This document shows, piece by piece, positions 52,221 to 61,260 of a stretch of 64,000 nucleotides of DNA. The stretch's first letter is position 1, and the number at the start of each line of letters is the position of its first letter. The DNA is from Hondaea fermentalgiana (lineage: Eukaryota; Sar; Bigyra; Thraustochytrida; Thraustochytriidae): assembly GCA_014084085.1 (NCBI GenBank), contig NPFB01000005.1, forward strand, positions 62,001 to 126,000. The letters run 5' to 3'. The translations under genes and the position numbers were made by a program. A model generated the notes under the pieces. The model ran no database searches, was not told the DNA's origin, and saw only the letters and a list, made by a program, of their open reading frames with translations.

Positions 52221-53482
52221 AAAGCGCGTGTGGACGAACGGGGTTGGGGCGGCCCGCCGCTGCGGGTGCGCGCTTCCTGGGCGGCGCGCTTTGCTCAGCT
52301 GCGGTTTGCAATGGTGTGGGTCTTTCCTTCCGAAACGCAGGAAAGGGGCAGCCCACCCGAGAAAAGGAAGATGGAGGCAGAGGAGGAAAGAGGGAAGGAG
52401 GGGCGCCCCAGCCCAGCCCGAGGGAAAGGGGGAGCGGGGACCCGAGGAGGGGCAGCTATCAGGGAGGCGTCACTCGCGCAAGGATCGGCCTCGAGGGCCG
52501 CAGAAGAAGATGGATATAAAATGGAGAGCAAGATGCTCTCGCGATCTAGCTAGCTTGAGACCAGGAAAGAAAACAGAGAGAGAGAGAATAAAAGATTTTT
52601 TCATTTCTTTCTTCTTTATTTCGTAAATCAAAAAGAAAAAAAAAGGGTAAAAAGCAAATCGAACCTAAAAAGAAAGCGACAGAAAGAAAAGCAAGCAATG
52701 CAAGCCGGAAGGTAGACACGGAAGCAACCCAGGAAGGACCAATGGAGGGAGGGAGTGACAGGGGCGCAGGAGGCAGTCACGTCGATTTCTCAATCGATTC
52801 GTCGATCGATGGCCCAAAGATCGGGCAGAGTCAAAGTATAAAAGGTTAGGTTAATCGAAAGAAACAATGAATTGTGAAAGTAAGAAAGAAAGAAAAGAAT
52901 AAAAGAATGAATCGGAAGTGAAAAGATCGCAGAGGGAGGTGCGGGAAAGGGAAAACAGACAGACGAGGCGGGCCTCGCGTCGATTGGAGGCAGGCCAGGG
53001 GAGCAAGGGTGGATGCGCGAGCGGACCCGCGGCTCGCAGGCTGAGGCAGGCATGTCGAGGCCGCGAGCGAGAGAGCACACGTCCCCAGGTCTGCGCAGAG
53101 CGGAGCAGAGAGCAGAGCAGAAACCGAGCCCAGGAGCCGACACAAGGCGAGCGGAGGAGCCGAGCTCGCGGCGCCGAGCACAGCTGGCGAAACCCCCAGT
53201 CATTGTCGCTCTCTCCCGGCACGCAGGCACGGAAGAAGGAAGAAAGGAAGCAAGCGAGCAAGCAAGGGTCAGGCAGGCAGACAGGCAGGCGAGCAGGCAG
53301 CCATCCAGCCAACCAAGACAGACAAAGAAAGAGCCAAACTTCGAAACGCCCGCTCACACGCCCCCGCCCCGCCCGACGGTGGTACCACCTCCACTGCGGC
53401 TGGTCTGGCCCGCCTCGAGAACAAACCAAGAAGCCAATCCAGAAAGACCAGACAAGGCACCTTGCTTGCTAGCAAAGAAGAA

Positions 53483-53483
<1 letters not shown>

Positions 53484-53513
<30 letters not shown>
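53484..53513. repeat. AAGC tetranucleotide microsatellite
   Basis: Seven AAGC units, within the T-poor stretch ahead of the 53861 gene. Confidence 0.92.
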
Positions 53514-53514
<1 letters not shown>

Positions 53515-53860
53515 GAGCTCCAGGAGCCAAACCAAAGCCAAACCAAGGAGCCCGAGCAAACTAGAAACGTAGCGGCTCCCTCGACCTCGAAAATCGGACG
53601 AACTACCGCAAACATCCAATCACACGCAAACCTCGCGCTGTGATTGACGAGCATAACTCGATCACTCGCTCGCCCCCCTCGCCATCCCTCCCTCGCACAG
53701 ACATCGCCGACAACGTGTGCGGTACCTGCAAGCGCACTTTTACCGAGATCAAGGACATCTCCCTCACCTTGAATCGCCAAGAAAGCCACACCAAAGGATT
53801 TCTCTTGCGCAACACCAAGCAAGCTCCACCCTCATCAAGTTGCAAGGTCAAGCTAGCAAG

Positions 53861-55168
53861 ATGGCCAACAACACGACACAACCCTGCTCGCCCATCGAGG
53901 CCGACATGACCAACACAACCACCACCTCGGTCTCCGCCATCAACGGCGCCGGCCTCGAGGACTTTGACGCATGGCCATCGTACTATCAGCACCAGAACAA
54001 TGCCGCCTCCGCAAATGTCTACAACGAGGCCTGCAAGGCCAACATCAAGGAAGCCGCCGCCACCATGCAGTCTCGTGCTCGCGCATGTGTCACCACCACC
54101 AAGCACACCTCGCAGCCCATCACCCACCATCTCCAAGCTCGCCTTCAGCAGAACCAGCGCCGCTTCGCCGCATCGAAGCACAACGTCGCTCCCTTCTGCA
54201 GGCGAACCTCCTCCGATACCCCCAAGACAAGCATGGAGATCTTCATGACACACGTGCGCCGTGACGAGCACGGATACGTCGATGCCAGCGGCATCATGAG
54301 CCGCGAGTGCTTCGAGGAGTGGGAGGCCAGCCGCAAGTCGAAACTCAAGAACCCGCACCTTACCTTTGTCCACACCGTGCGCTCCCATGTCACCGGCGAT
54401 CCCAAGACCGGCCGCAACCCTTTCCCGGAAGACGTCGAGGCAAGCCTCATCAAGCTTTTCCGCAGAAGGCAAATCTGGCCATGCTTCCGCGGCACGCGCG
54501 TCAAGTACGGTATTCGCGGCATGTTTGTCACGGGATATCACGAGGCACGGAACCTCAAGGCCGAGGCCAACGGTGGGCTTTCTGCGGCACCCATCTCTGC
54601 TCGCGCCGCAGCACATCATGCCGCCAGCAGGATCGAGCCCATCACGGTCAAGCCCCTCATCTCAAGGAAACCAGTCCTCAGCCCTCGTTCGCGCAACATG
54701 CACTACAACCAACACCGCGTGCATCCTCTGCCTCTCCAACCCCTTCCGCACCAACCTCCGCGCTTTCTCTTGTCGCGCCCGCGGAACCTTAGCACGCAGA
54801 GCTCAATCGATACTGACATCACTGAACCCGCCGACGATGTACGCCTCTTCGAGAACAACTCTACATCCGCCTTCTCTCAGCCCAGTAACGACGTCCTCGG
54901 GCTTGACGCTTTGCTTCTGAGGGCGCCCGAGCGCATCGTCAGTGACGGCCGTGAGGTCGCCTCGCTCGACGATGATGTAGCAACATGTGGCTTCCTCTCT
55001 CAGGATGAGTGTTTCGAGAAGGAAGTCCTCGACCTTCTCTTCTCAGACGACTACCAAGGCAAACAGACCTGCGGCAAGCGGGCTGCTGGCGACTGGGAGA
55101 TTGAAGTCGCCGACTTGAAAAAGTGTAAATTGATTCCCACTCCCCGGGCCGCCTCCGCATGGCATTGA
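53861..55168 (+). CDS. Hypothetical protein, 435 residues, possible DNA/RNA-associated regulator
   Basis: Not recognised. The ATG at 53861 (CAAGATGGCC) is chosen for context and because protein-like composition begins there; the frame is open back to 53717. N-terminal 100 residues are Thr/Asn/Gln/Ala-rich. The central part (about 120-225) is the most domain-like: SMEIFMTHVRRDEHGYVDASG, SRECFEEWEASRKSKL, PHLTFVHTVRSHVTG, then a basic RRRQIWPCFRGTRVKYG. The last 130 residues are disordered, Pro/Ser/Asp-rich, with an acidic stretch near the C-terminus. No signal peptide or TM segment. Codons strongly favour C-ending forms, suggesting high expression. Another frame (53640-53909, 89 codons) overlaps the start and could act as an upstream ORF. 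It lies next to the gene desert, whose T-poor end may be its long leader or promoter. A transcription or RNA-binding role is inference. Confidence 0.72.
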   Translation: MANNTTQPCSPIEADMTNTTTTSVSAINGAGLEDFDAWPSYYQHQNNAASANVYNEACKANIKEAAATMQSRARACVTTTKHTSQPITHHLQARLQQNQRRFAASKHNVAPFCRRTSSDTPKTSMEIFMTHVRRDEHGYVDASGIMSRECFEEWEASRKSKLKNPHLTFVHTVRSHVTGDPKTGRNPFPEDVEASLIKLFRRRQIWPCFRGTRVKYGIRGMFVTGYHEARNLKAEANGGLSAAPISARAAAHHAASRIEPITVKPLISRKPVLSPRSRNMHYNQHRVHPLPLQPLPHQPPRFLLSRPRNLSTQSSIDTDITEPADDVRLFENNSTSAFSQPSNDVLGLDALLLRAPERIVSDGREVASLDDDVATCGFLSQDECFEKEVLDLLFSDDYQGKQTCGKRAAGDWEIEVADLKKCKLIPTPRAASAWH

Positions 55169-56020
55169 ATGACCTCTGCGCAATGCTATCCCGACCTTTT
55201 GCCGTTCCACACCGCCACACATAAACAAACCACTCTGCACCTTCAACATTCTTTTCATACCATACACAACAAACACATTTACGTATATTCATACATTCAT
55301 ACACTCTTGCTCTCTTGCTGAACAATGATCTCTGCTCTTCGATGGCAAGAGTTTTTCCCGAAGTCTTCTGCGCTTAACCATTCTTCACAAGCATTGGCAA
55401 GGGCTAGCGAGCTCCCTCACCACAACTGTCCCAGCAATTTTAAAAACATCCTTGCCCTGCGGGGCTAGAGTCCTCGCGACATGAACATGAAGTGCGTTTT
55501 TGATTTAGATAATAACGAGACTTGAATCGCCACGAATGAAGTCGCTCTTTACATGGGAAACTTTTGCCAAAGCATTCAAACCTTGCGAACGCAAAGAGAA
55601 AGAGACTGTCTTGATTGGCAGCGGTGGTCGCATCAATATCCACAAAATCCATGCATTCCTTCTCTGAATACCCAAAGGAGCGGCTTCGTCTTTGTTTATT
55701 CACCACAGAAAGATGCCCTCCGCCACACGCTTGCGCTCAGCTCCTGTTGACGAATACGATCAAATACACTGACTTTCGGAAAAGAGCGTCATCGCATGAA
55801 TGACCGAAGCTTCAGGGCTGGGTTTTTCGCGCAACTTAATCCCGGTATCCTTTTGCGCAGCACCAGTGGTTTTGAGAACAAGAAGAAATACAGCTGTCGA
55901 ACAACGCGCTGGCAAGTGCAGAATCAGCTTGGCCATATGCAGCCAGCCACAGCAGCAGTGGCTCATTTCGCTCACTGGCCGCACCTGGGATCCACACCAG
56001 AGAATTTTGCTGATGCATCC
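55169..56020. other. Spacer, AT-richer, no gene assigned
   Basis: About 850 bp between the hypothetical gene and the propeller-like relic. Several frames of 60-90 codons occur on both strands, none recognisable. Composition is clearly less GC-rich than the desert. Confidence 0.4.
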
Positions 56021-56413
56021 TCAGTCTTTCAGTGGCGAGCGTCCTGCACTGTATGCGTCAAGCTTTGAAATGGACTGTACGAGTCCACTTTGCCGTGCTG
56101 CTCGTGTCTGCAGGTCTATTGCACGTTGCGATTGCTTCAAGTCAAGGGGTCGGCCAGTCTTATGCACTCTCATCCATTGGAAACAATCGTTTGACTGGAC
56201 CTCTTGTGCCCGACTGAACCGCATGCTATCAAATGCATCCGTTGAGCTACGAGTTTGTGACAGCGTAGCTTGATAAATCTCGCCGGTTGTGCCGAATACG
56301 ACAATACACGGTCCACTGCAGCAGCGAGCACAAATTGTAGATTGATCTGTACCCGGAAGCTTCGTCTCAATTCTCAACAATGCGGGTGTAAAGTTGCGTG
56401 CTCTTATGCATCG
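56021..56413 (-). pseudogene. Possible relic of, or exon from, a propeller-type gene
   Basis: Open for 130 codons between two stops, with no ATG near the start. The translation has a blade-like pattern, PCIVVFGTTGEIYQATL followed about 30 residues later by CFQWMRVHKTGRPLDLK, similar in spacing to the repeats of the neighbouring minus-strand propeller gene (hydrophobic strand, G-x-hydrophobic turn, then W). It may be a decayed paralogue or one exon of a spliced gene that I cannot complete. Overlapping frames on the plus strand are less protein-like. Confidence 0.35.
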
Positions 56414-56613
56414 CTAGTAAAGGAAGCTCCGCGTAAGACAGCTTCCAGCAGGCCCACTTTACTGCCCTTCGAAGAAAGAAGAAAAAATTGTCTTGGTGTT
56501 TTGTTATCTTTACATACATTGAGAGCAGTCGATGCGGCAGACTTCACATCAGTTTTCTTCCGTAACAGTAACAACGCTCCTGTTTTCTGCTACATGACTC
56601 TCTCCTATTCCTC

Positions 56614-56800
56614 TCAGATCATGACATCCGTATCCACAGGCATACACAAGCTTGGTTGATTTCGATCGCCAATGCAGAAAATAGCTCGGAAAGATGACTC
56701 TCACTCATTCTTGTTGGGTCATTGCATCAAGATTCACAGGCATGCACGAGTTTGGTTGATTTCGATCACCAATGCAGTATTCCGCCTCGGAACTCAGCTC
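56614..56800 (-). repeat. 100-bp tandem duplication of the propeller gene's C-terminal tail
   Basis: The last coding segment of the propeller gene (56714-56800) is repeated exactly 100 bp further on (56614-56700). The shared core includes TTGGTTGATTTCGATC (plus strand). Read in its own frame the second copy encodes FCIGDRNQPSLCMPV followed by a stop, against YCIGDRNQPNSCMPV in the gene. Differences between the copies are largely at third codon positions or conservative. Confidence 0.85.
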
Positions 56801-58348
56801 CGGGACATCCACCAAAGACCAAACCCATTTTCCTGTTTCATGCTTGAAAAAAGCCATCCGGTCATCCACAGTATATGCCACGAGCATGTCGGCATTGACT
56901 TGGCGCGGTGACATCCACCGCAGTGGAACCCCCTCGCCCGTCTTTGGGTCCACAGGCATACCGCGGGACCACCACTGCGTTAAACTTGCTCCAATCTCAA
57001 CGACTACAAGCTCGCCATTTCGATTTACTGCAACGATAGCGCGCCCAAGTGCTAGCACAGGACCCAAGGCCCCAGAAAGTACCATCGAGCTGCGCGCCTT
57101 CTCGTACACGTGCCAATTTATCGAGCTTTCAACACTGCCGTTTAATGACAACTGCGCAAGGTCTCCGCTAACAGTGGTCAAAAACAGCTTGCCGTAGGAC
57201 AGCACGCCCGGTGAATCGAGCAGCCGAAAGTTCCTTGGCGCTCCTATAAAGTCTAACGAAATGACCCGAGATCGAAAGTGGAGTAAGCCGCGGAGCAAAT
57301 ATCCGCTCTCGCTCACAAACAGCAGTATCCCCGGCTCCAGGCCTTCCGCATCTACAATACTCACAAGCCGTTCTGCGCTGGCACGGCCCGTGCTGAACTC
57401 GCTCTTATAGGCAATCCATGTAAAGAATTCGTTCTCGGAACCACCGTCCGGGACCTCCTTGCCCAAAGGCGGAGGGGAGCCTTTTCTTTCAAGAATGCGC
57501 CCCTCGCGATTGAGGAAAAATGCAGAGGTTGACCGCCTCCGCGTTGATACGCTGACCGCGCCAGACAGGTCCAGACCGCGCATTTGATACCATTCCAGAC
57601 GCTCGTCGCGCGTGCGTCGCCTCTCTACAAGGTCGCCACGGGAAGTGATCACATAGACTCGATTCTGCCACGTAAAGACTTGTGTTGCATCCGTCGTTTC
57701 GCTCATGTAGTGTCTCACAAACACCCAGCTGTGCCCATTGTGAAACCTTTCAATAACTGTGTCGTGCATGCTTGCTGTGGCGGGGCGCACTGCGACAAAT
57801 ATGCTCTTTTGTTGCATCACATCCAACAGCTGTGGCCCAGCTGCAAGATTCCCCTTGGCCGGTCTCTGCGCATTCGCTTCGGATTCCTCACGTGGACATG
57901 CCTCACGAAGACTGCTAATGCTTGCGCCTTCGCGAGCACAAGGGCCATTCACACCATTGTAGAAAAAGCTAGAGATTGCTGTTGTTTCGCTCGCATGCTC
58001 ATCATTCCCGACGCCGGGTGTCCGTCTTTTTCCTCCTCCCCAACGGTGTCCAGCTGTGTCGGTAAGTGCTACTGTTGTTCCCTTCGGTTGGCCGGGTCGA
58101 TACGCCTCGCGTTCTCGTGCAGTTTCCCAGCGCGTTGTCCATGCCTCGGAGACCTCAGGCCCGACTTCAATCCAGCGCACGCCATCCCCATGCGCCGTGG
58201 CAGCCCACGTCCGAGGCGCCGACGCGAGCCCCTCGTGCACAGCATGTTGCTGCAAAAAGTCGCGCAATCGTGCCGTTTCCGTTTGCCCCGGGGACCTCGC
58301 CAGCACAAGAGCTAACGTCCACGCCACGAGCACTGCTCGCGCCCCCAT
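56705..58348 (-). CDS. Secreted or lumenal beta-propeller-like protein, function unknown
   Basis: 547 residues from the ATG at 58348, which gives a good signal peptide (GARAVLVAWTLALVLA). An open frame continues to near 58552 and would instead make a signal anchor preceded by a basic tail. About six or seven repeats share a pattern of hydrophobic strand, G-x-L turn, then Trp: VYVITSRGDLVERR...LEWYQM, FFLNREGRILERK...FFTWIAY, LLFVSESGYLLRGLL, LFLTTVSGDLAQLSL...INWHVY, IVAVNRNGELVVVEI...QWWSRG and LVAYTVDDRMAFFKH...WVWSLV. This fits a lectin- or tectonin-like propeller. The tail ends CIGDRNQPNSCMP, a two-Cys loop duplicated just downstream. No enzyme motif is seen; sugar or lipid binding at the surface is a guess from fold. 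Confidence 0.72.
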   Translation of the reverse strand: MGARAVLVAWTLALVLARSPGQTETARLRDFLQQHAVHEGLASAPRTWAATAHGDGVRWIEVGPEVSEAWTTRWETAREREAYRPGQPKGTTVALTDTAGHRWGGGKRRTPGVGNDEHASETTAISSFFYNGVNGPCAREGASISSLREACPREESEANAQRPAKGNLAAGPQLLDVMQQKSIFVAVRPATASMHDTVIERFHNGHSWVFVRHYMSETTDATQVFTWQNRVYVITSRGDLVERRRTRDERLEWYQMRGLDLSGAVSVSTRRRSTSAFFLNREGRILERKGSPPPLGKEVPDGGSENEFFTWIAYKSEFSTGRASAERLVSIVDAEGLEPGILLFVSESGYLLRGLLHFRSRVISLDFIGAPRNFRLLDSPGVLSYGKLFLTTVSGDLAQLSLNGSVESSINWHVYEKARSSMVLSGALGPVLALGRAIVAVNRNGELVVVEIGASLTQWWSRGMPVDPKTGEGVPLRWMSPRQVNADMLVAYTVDDRMAFFKHETGKWVWSLVDVPELSSEAEYCIGDRNQPNSCMPVNLDAMTQQE

Positions 58349-59284
58349 TGTTGGACGCTTCCGCTTTTGCGTGCGCAAGCGACCGTCCGCGATTCTTGCT
58401 TGCACGCATGCATTCACCGCTCTTGTGGTCCTTTGGATGATTGTGAGCGGACATTCTTCTTCATCTTTTTCACTCACTCGCGCCGATGAGTAAGTAGGCC
58501 GAGGCCTAGTGGGCCTGGTAGGACGTGCGCTGGCTGCACCATGAGCTTGCATTCGAGATAATTCCTTGACAAAACGTCGTCCCCGCCTAAGTCAGGCATG
58601 CCTTCATAAAAGACATGAAGAAGGTCTTCCGCCATCCTTCCCGCTTCTCTTCAGCTCGCCATCAACGTCATTGAGTATTCTTTCGCGCTCATACCACAAA
58701 AAATGCAAGACTGGACCGGCCTTTCTATCTCTCCTTTACAACTCACTCGATCCATGGCACTAACATATGTAGCCGTTCGAGCAGCCAGATACAATACTCT
58801 TTGTGTTGGAGCAGCACAGAACCGAATTCAGGTTGGCCATCCGACGGCTCCGAAGAGGCCGAAGAAGCGACGAGTCTTGCCAGGACCAGCGCAATGGCCC
58901 CCATGATGGAGGCCGAAGAAGCGACGAGTCTTGCCAGGACCAGCGCAACGGCCCCCATGATGCGCGTCCCGAGAACAAATGTCCCGCGACGATCCCAACG
59001 GATATAAAAACTGCGGGACCGTGGAACATCGACTTGATCTCAGACATTGGCCGTACAAATAACGTACCTTTACGTCAAAAGCCGCACTCTATTATTCGTG
59101 CAGACTTCGGAGGGCCACATTCAAACCATAGGTAGTCAACGGCTACATCACTTTGTTGCGTGTCCCCCCCTATGATCTTTTAGAGGTTTTCGACCTGGGC
59201 GGGCCTCGCGCTTCGCAAACCCGAAATCCCGCAGAAGTTGGCCTAGAAACCCAAGGAATAGACGTCAACAAGCCAGCGAGCAGA
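58349..59284. other. Spacer between divergent genes, with a 54-bp tandem repeat
   Basis: 936 bp between the propeller gene start and the second Cys-rich gene. It includes the possible N-terminal extension of the propeller protein, a recent 54-bp duplication and leader sequence. No recognisable gene, although frames stay open across the duplication on both strands. Confidence 0.45.
58855..58962. repeat. 54-bp tandem duplication, two copies
   Basis: Units 58855-58908 and 58909-58962 differ at a single base (T/C). The length is a multiple of three, so frames remain open through it; on the plus strand each unit would encode EAEEATSLARTSAMAPMM or its one-residue variant. No larger coding context was found. 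Confidence 0.95.
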
Positions 59285-59845
59285 ATGATGCGCTCAATCT
59301 TTGTCATTGTCGGTGCAATGGCTCTCATGCCGCACCTTGCTCGTGCTGACTACCTCACGTGCGCTTCGGGCGAGCACCTGTGCTGCGACGCCATCGACTC
59401 CTCGGTGACCTCGTACACGCTGACCGAAGGCTCTATCAAGGGCTGCAGTGCCGACGCCTACCAAATGTCGGACGAGACGAATTCGACCTCGTACTGCCTT
59501 CACATTGTCGCTAACTATGATGCAACAACCGTGTCTGCCGCGAGCTGCACCTGTGGCACCTCAGACCCGTCCGACTCGGGAGATTGGGCGTATGACTGCG
59601 ATGAGGAGCAGTGCATGGTTGGTTCTTCTGGCTCTGTTGCCCTCTGGCCCGGACTTTGCGATTTGGGAGATGCTGTCGAGGGTCTTTTTGCAATGGGTGT
59701 TGGCATCCTCGTCGCCCTTGGCGTCGGTGCTCTCCTTGTTCTCATTCTCATCATCCTCGGCATCTACTGCTGCTGCTGCAGAAAAACAAAGCAGGTCATT
59801 GTCGTTCAGCCCGGAGCTGCCCAGGCTGCGCCCGCCGAAAAGTAA
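59285..59845 (+). CDS. Small type I membrane protein with ten-cysteine ectodomain (copy 2)
   Basis: 186 residues, paralogue of the 37666-38217 protein. Signal peptide of about 21 residues ending LARA|D, an ectodomain with DYLTCASGEHLCCDAIDSSVT, GCSADAYQ, CTCGTSD, YDCDEEQC and PGLCDLGDA, one long hydrophobic helix (about 142-166), a CCCC cluster, then KxKQVIVVQPGAAQAAPAEK. All ten ectodomain cysteines align with copy 1, while the sequence between them has diverged, which points to an old duplication with a conserved fold. The ATG at 59285 is followed directly by another at 59288. An open frame extends further upstream but adds no signal-peptide logic. The family is not one I recognise. A cell-surface role is likely from layout alone. 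Confidence 0.85.
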   Translation: MMRSIFVIVGAMALMPHLARADYLTCASGEHLCCDAIDSSVTSYTLTEGSIKGCSADAYQMSDETNSTSYCLHIVANYDATTVSAASCTCGTSDPSDSGDWAYDCDEEQCMVGSSGSVALWPGLCDLGDAVEGLFAMGVGILVALGVGALLVLILIILGIYCCCCRKTKQVIVVQPGAAQAAPAEK

Positions 59846-60304
59846 AAATCGATCTGAATAAAAAGTCCATCTTTTATGTTTACACTCATCGTCAAAGTCT
59901 TTTCCTTGCTTTTGTCTTGAGCCATCTTCGCAATCTATGCTAAGGAGGAACTAGTTTTGAGGAAGTCTCTTTTGGACAAACGATTGAGGAATCGAGCTTT
60001 CGAGCTTTAGCTTTCGATTTCCTGGACGACCGACCCTCTTTTCGTGCCCTTTCGCGTCTAACCTTTGTACTGTGCGCCGATTCAAGACCAAATGAGAGCA
60101 AGCTTCGAATCTCAACGCAATGCGCCAAGCTTGCTCGCTCACAATTCACAGTCAGAAAAAGAGAAAAATATTGTTTCTTTGTTTGTTTGTTTTTGGAGGG
60201 GGAAGGTTAGAAGGAAAGAAGTCGCGAGATGGACGAACCGGATGCTTCTTCCTGTACATGTGAAGAGCTTTCTGACCTTGATACTAGCCTCACTTCCTTT
60301 CAAC
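59846..60304. other. Convergent 3' flanks, no gene
   Basis: 459 bp between the stops of the Cys-rich gene and VPS26. It contains short T-rich runs (TTTGTTTGTTTGTTTTT near 60178) and GAATAAAAAG at 59857, a possible poly(A) signal right after the first stop. No gene. Confidence 0.5.
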
Positions 60305-61198
60305 TCAGCCCAAATCTTTTCTCCAGACAGTAATCTCTTGCTGCTTAAAGTAGCTTCGCTCTTCTTGATCAACGAGAACTAAGTTGAGAAAGTAGCGCAC
60401 CGAGAATTGGTTGTTGACATTTTCGTACGTTGGCGTCAAGTTGCTATCGGAAAGAAAGAGGCGAACCGGAATCGCTTCGCCGCGCACGGGGCACCCGTCC
60501 ATGATTTCAAATTTGGTGAGCTTATCTGAGTCCGTCACCATGTTGTCACCAGTTCCTGTCGATTCGCGACGCATGATGCCAAGCTCCATGTACTTGATCT
60601 TGATGCGCACAAGCATAAAGTAAATTTTACCAACGACCGCTTCATTCGGATGATACTTGGACTTTTGGTACTCGAACTCAATATGGAGGCACTCCTCGAT
60701 GCCCACCTCCATTTTGATCGAGTTGTTAATCTCCGGCTCCGGCTGCACGTTTTGTACCCAGAACTCGTGCTCCTTGGTTGACGTCCCGTACGGCTTGGTC
60801 ACGGTGACGCGCAAAAAGTACCGCAGACGAACATTCAAGCCCCGATAAGACTCGTATTGTTTCGGGACGTTTGCAAAGTTAAAGCCATACGTCTTTTCGT
60901 TGTACAAAAGGCCTGGCGAGTCGAGTTCACTGACGAGCGAAGTAAACTCGGAGTTGCGACTCGGGTCATGCAGCATTTCAATCTGACCAATGAGCTCGAC
61001 TTTAATGCCAACGTGCTCGAGTTTTTTACCCTTGGGAATCACCGTCACCTCGCCTTGAATCGGTTCGTGGCCCTGGAAGATAACCAGCTCCTCCACGCCG
61101 CCGTCCTCATGTTTGATCTTTTTCGTCGGCCGGCCTCTGATTGCGCTTGTGAACTTGAGCACGAAGCTCGCCGAGTTGCCGAACCCGAGGAAATTCAT
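60305..61198 (-). CDS. VPS26: VPS26, retromer subunit
   Basis: 297-residue arrestin-fold protein, the VPS26 subunit of retromer, which with VPS35 and VPS29 recycles receptors from endosomes to Golgi or plasma membrane. It starts NFLGFGNSASFVLKF and contains the family block GIEECLHIEFEYQKSKYHPNEAVVGKIYFMLVRIKIKYMELGIMRRE (broken here by position: residues about 165-211), the RGEAIPVRLFL strand and the NNQFSVRYFLNLVLVDQEERSYFKQQEI ending (about 262-290). These include the regions that contact VPS35. Length is typical. Single exon, ATG at 61198. It is arranged divergently to the SH3 protein gene, with 922 bp between start codons. Confidence 0.97.
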   Translation of the reverse strand: MNFLGFGNSASFVLKFTSAIRGRPTKKIKHEDGGVEELVIFQGHEPIQGEVTVIPKGKKLEHVGIKVELIGQIEMLHDPSRNSEFTSLVSELDSPGLLYNEKTYGFNFANVPKQYESYRGLNVRLRYFLRVTVTKPYGTSTKEHEFWVQNVQPEPEINNSIKMEVGIEECLHIEFEYQKSKYHPNEAVVGKIYFMLVRIKIKYMELGIMRRESTGTGDNMVTDSDKLTKFEIMDGCPVRGEAIPVRLFLSDSNLTPTYENVNNQFSVRYFLNLVLVDQEERSYFKQQEITVWRKDLG

Positions 61199-61260
61199 CT
61201 TTGCTCACCGCTGCTCCCTCGCGCGCTTCGGCGCGCTTCGGCGCTTCCACTCGTTTGTTG

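Larger units (their letters stand above)
38218..53860. other. 15.6 kb gene-poor, repeat-rich region
   Basis: No frame here matches a known family or keeps a protein-like pattern. Long open frames occur in all six readings because of high GC and simple repeats. Contents: GGCT arrays at 38965-38985 and 49516-49567; CAGG at 38725-38748; GAT/ATG repeats at 39715-39760; CCGG runs near 40420; CATG/TGCA at 41595-41612; GGGCT at 47779-47819; GA at 48531-48562; GCTT at 48841-48890; TGAA at 51143-51180; GGGA at 52181-52220; AAGC at 53484-53513; pentamer ACGCA clusters at 43216-43265 and 51684-51758; and a 100-N gap. Strand bias alternates in blocks: 52550-53600 is purine-rich and T-poor on the plus strand. 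Small spliced genes or noncoding RNAs cannot be excluded. Confidence 0.7.

Noticed and set aside
48531..53513. Possible CRISPR-like or satellite array
   Set aside because: The repeats are short microsatellites of different units without unique spacers; CRISPR arrays are also not expected in a eukaryotic nuclear genome.
55800..56273. 157-codon plus-strand frame near the propeller relic
   Set aside because: The opposite strand has the more protein-like pattern; this one is Cys/Arg/Ser-rich without structure.
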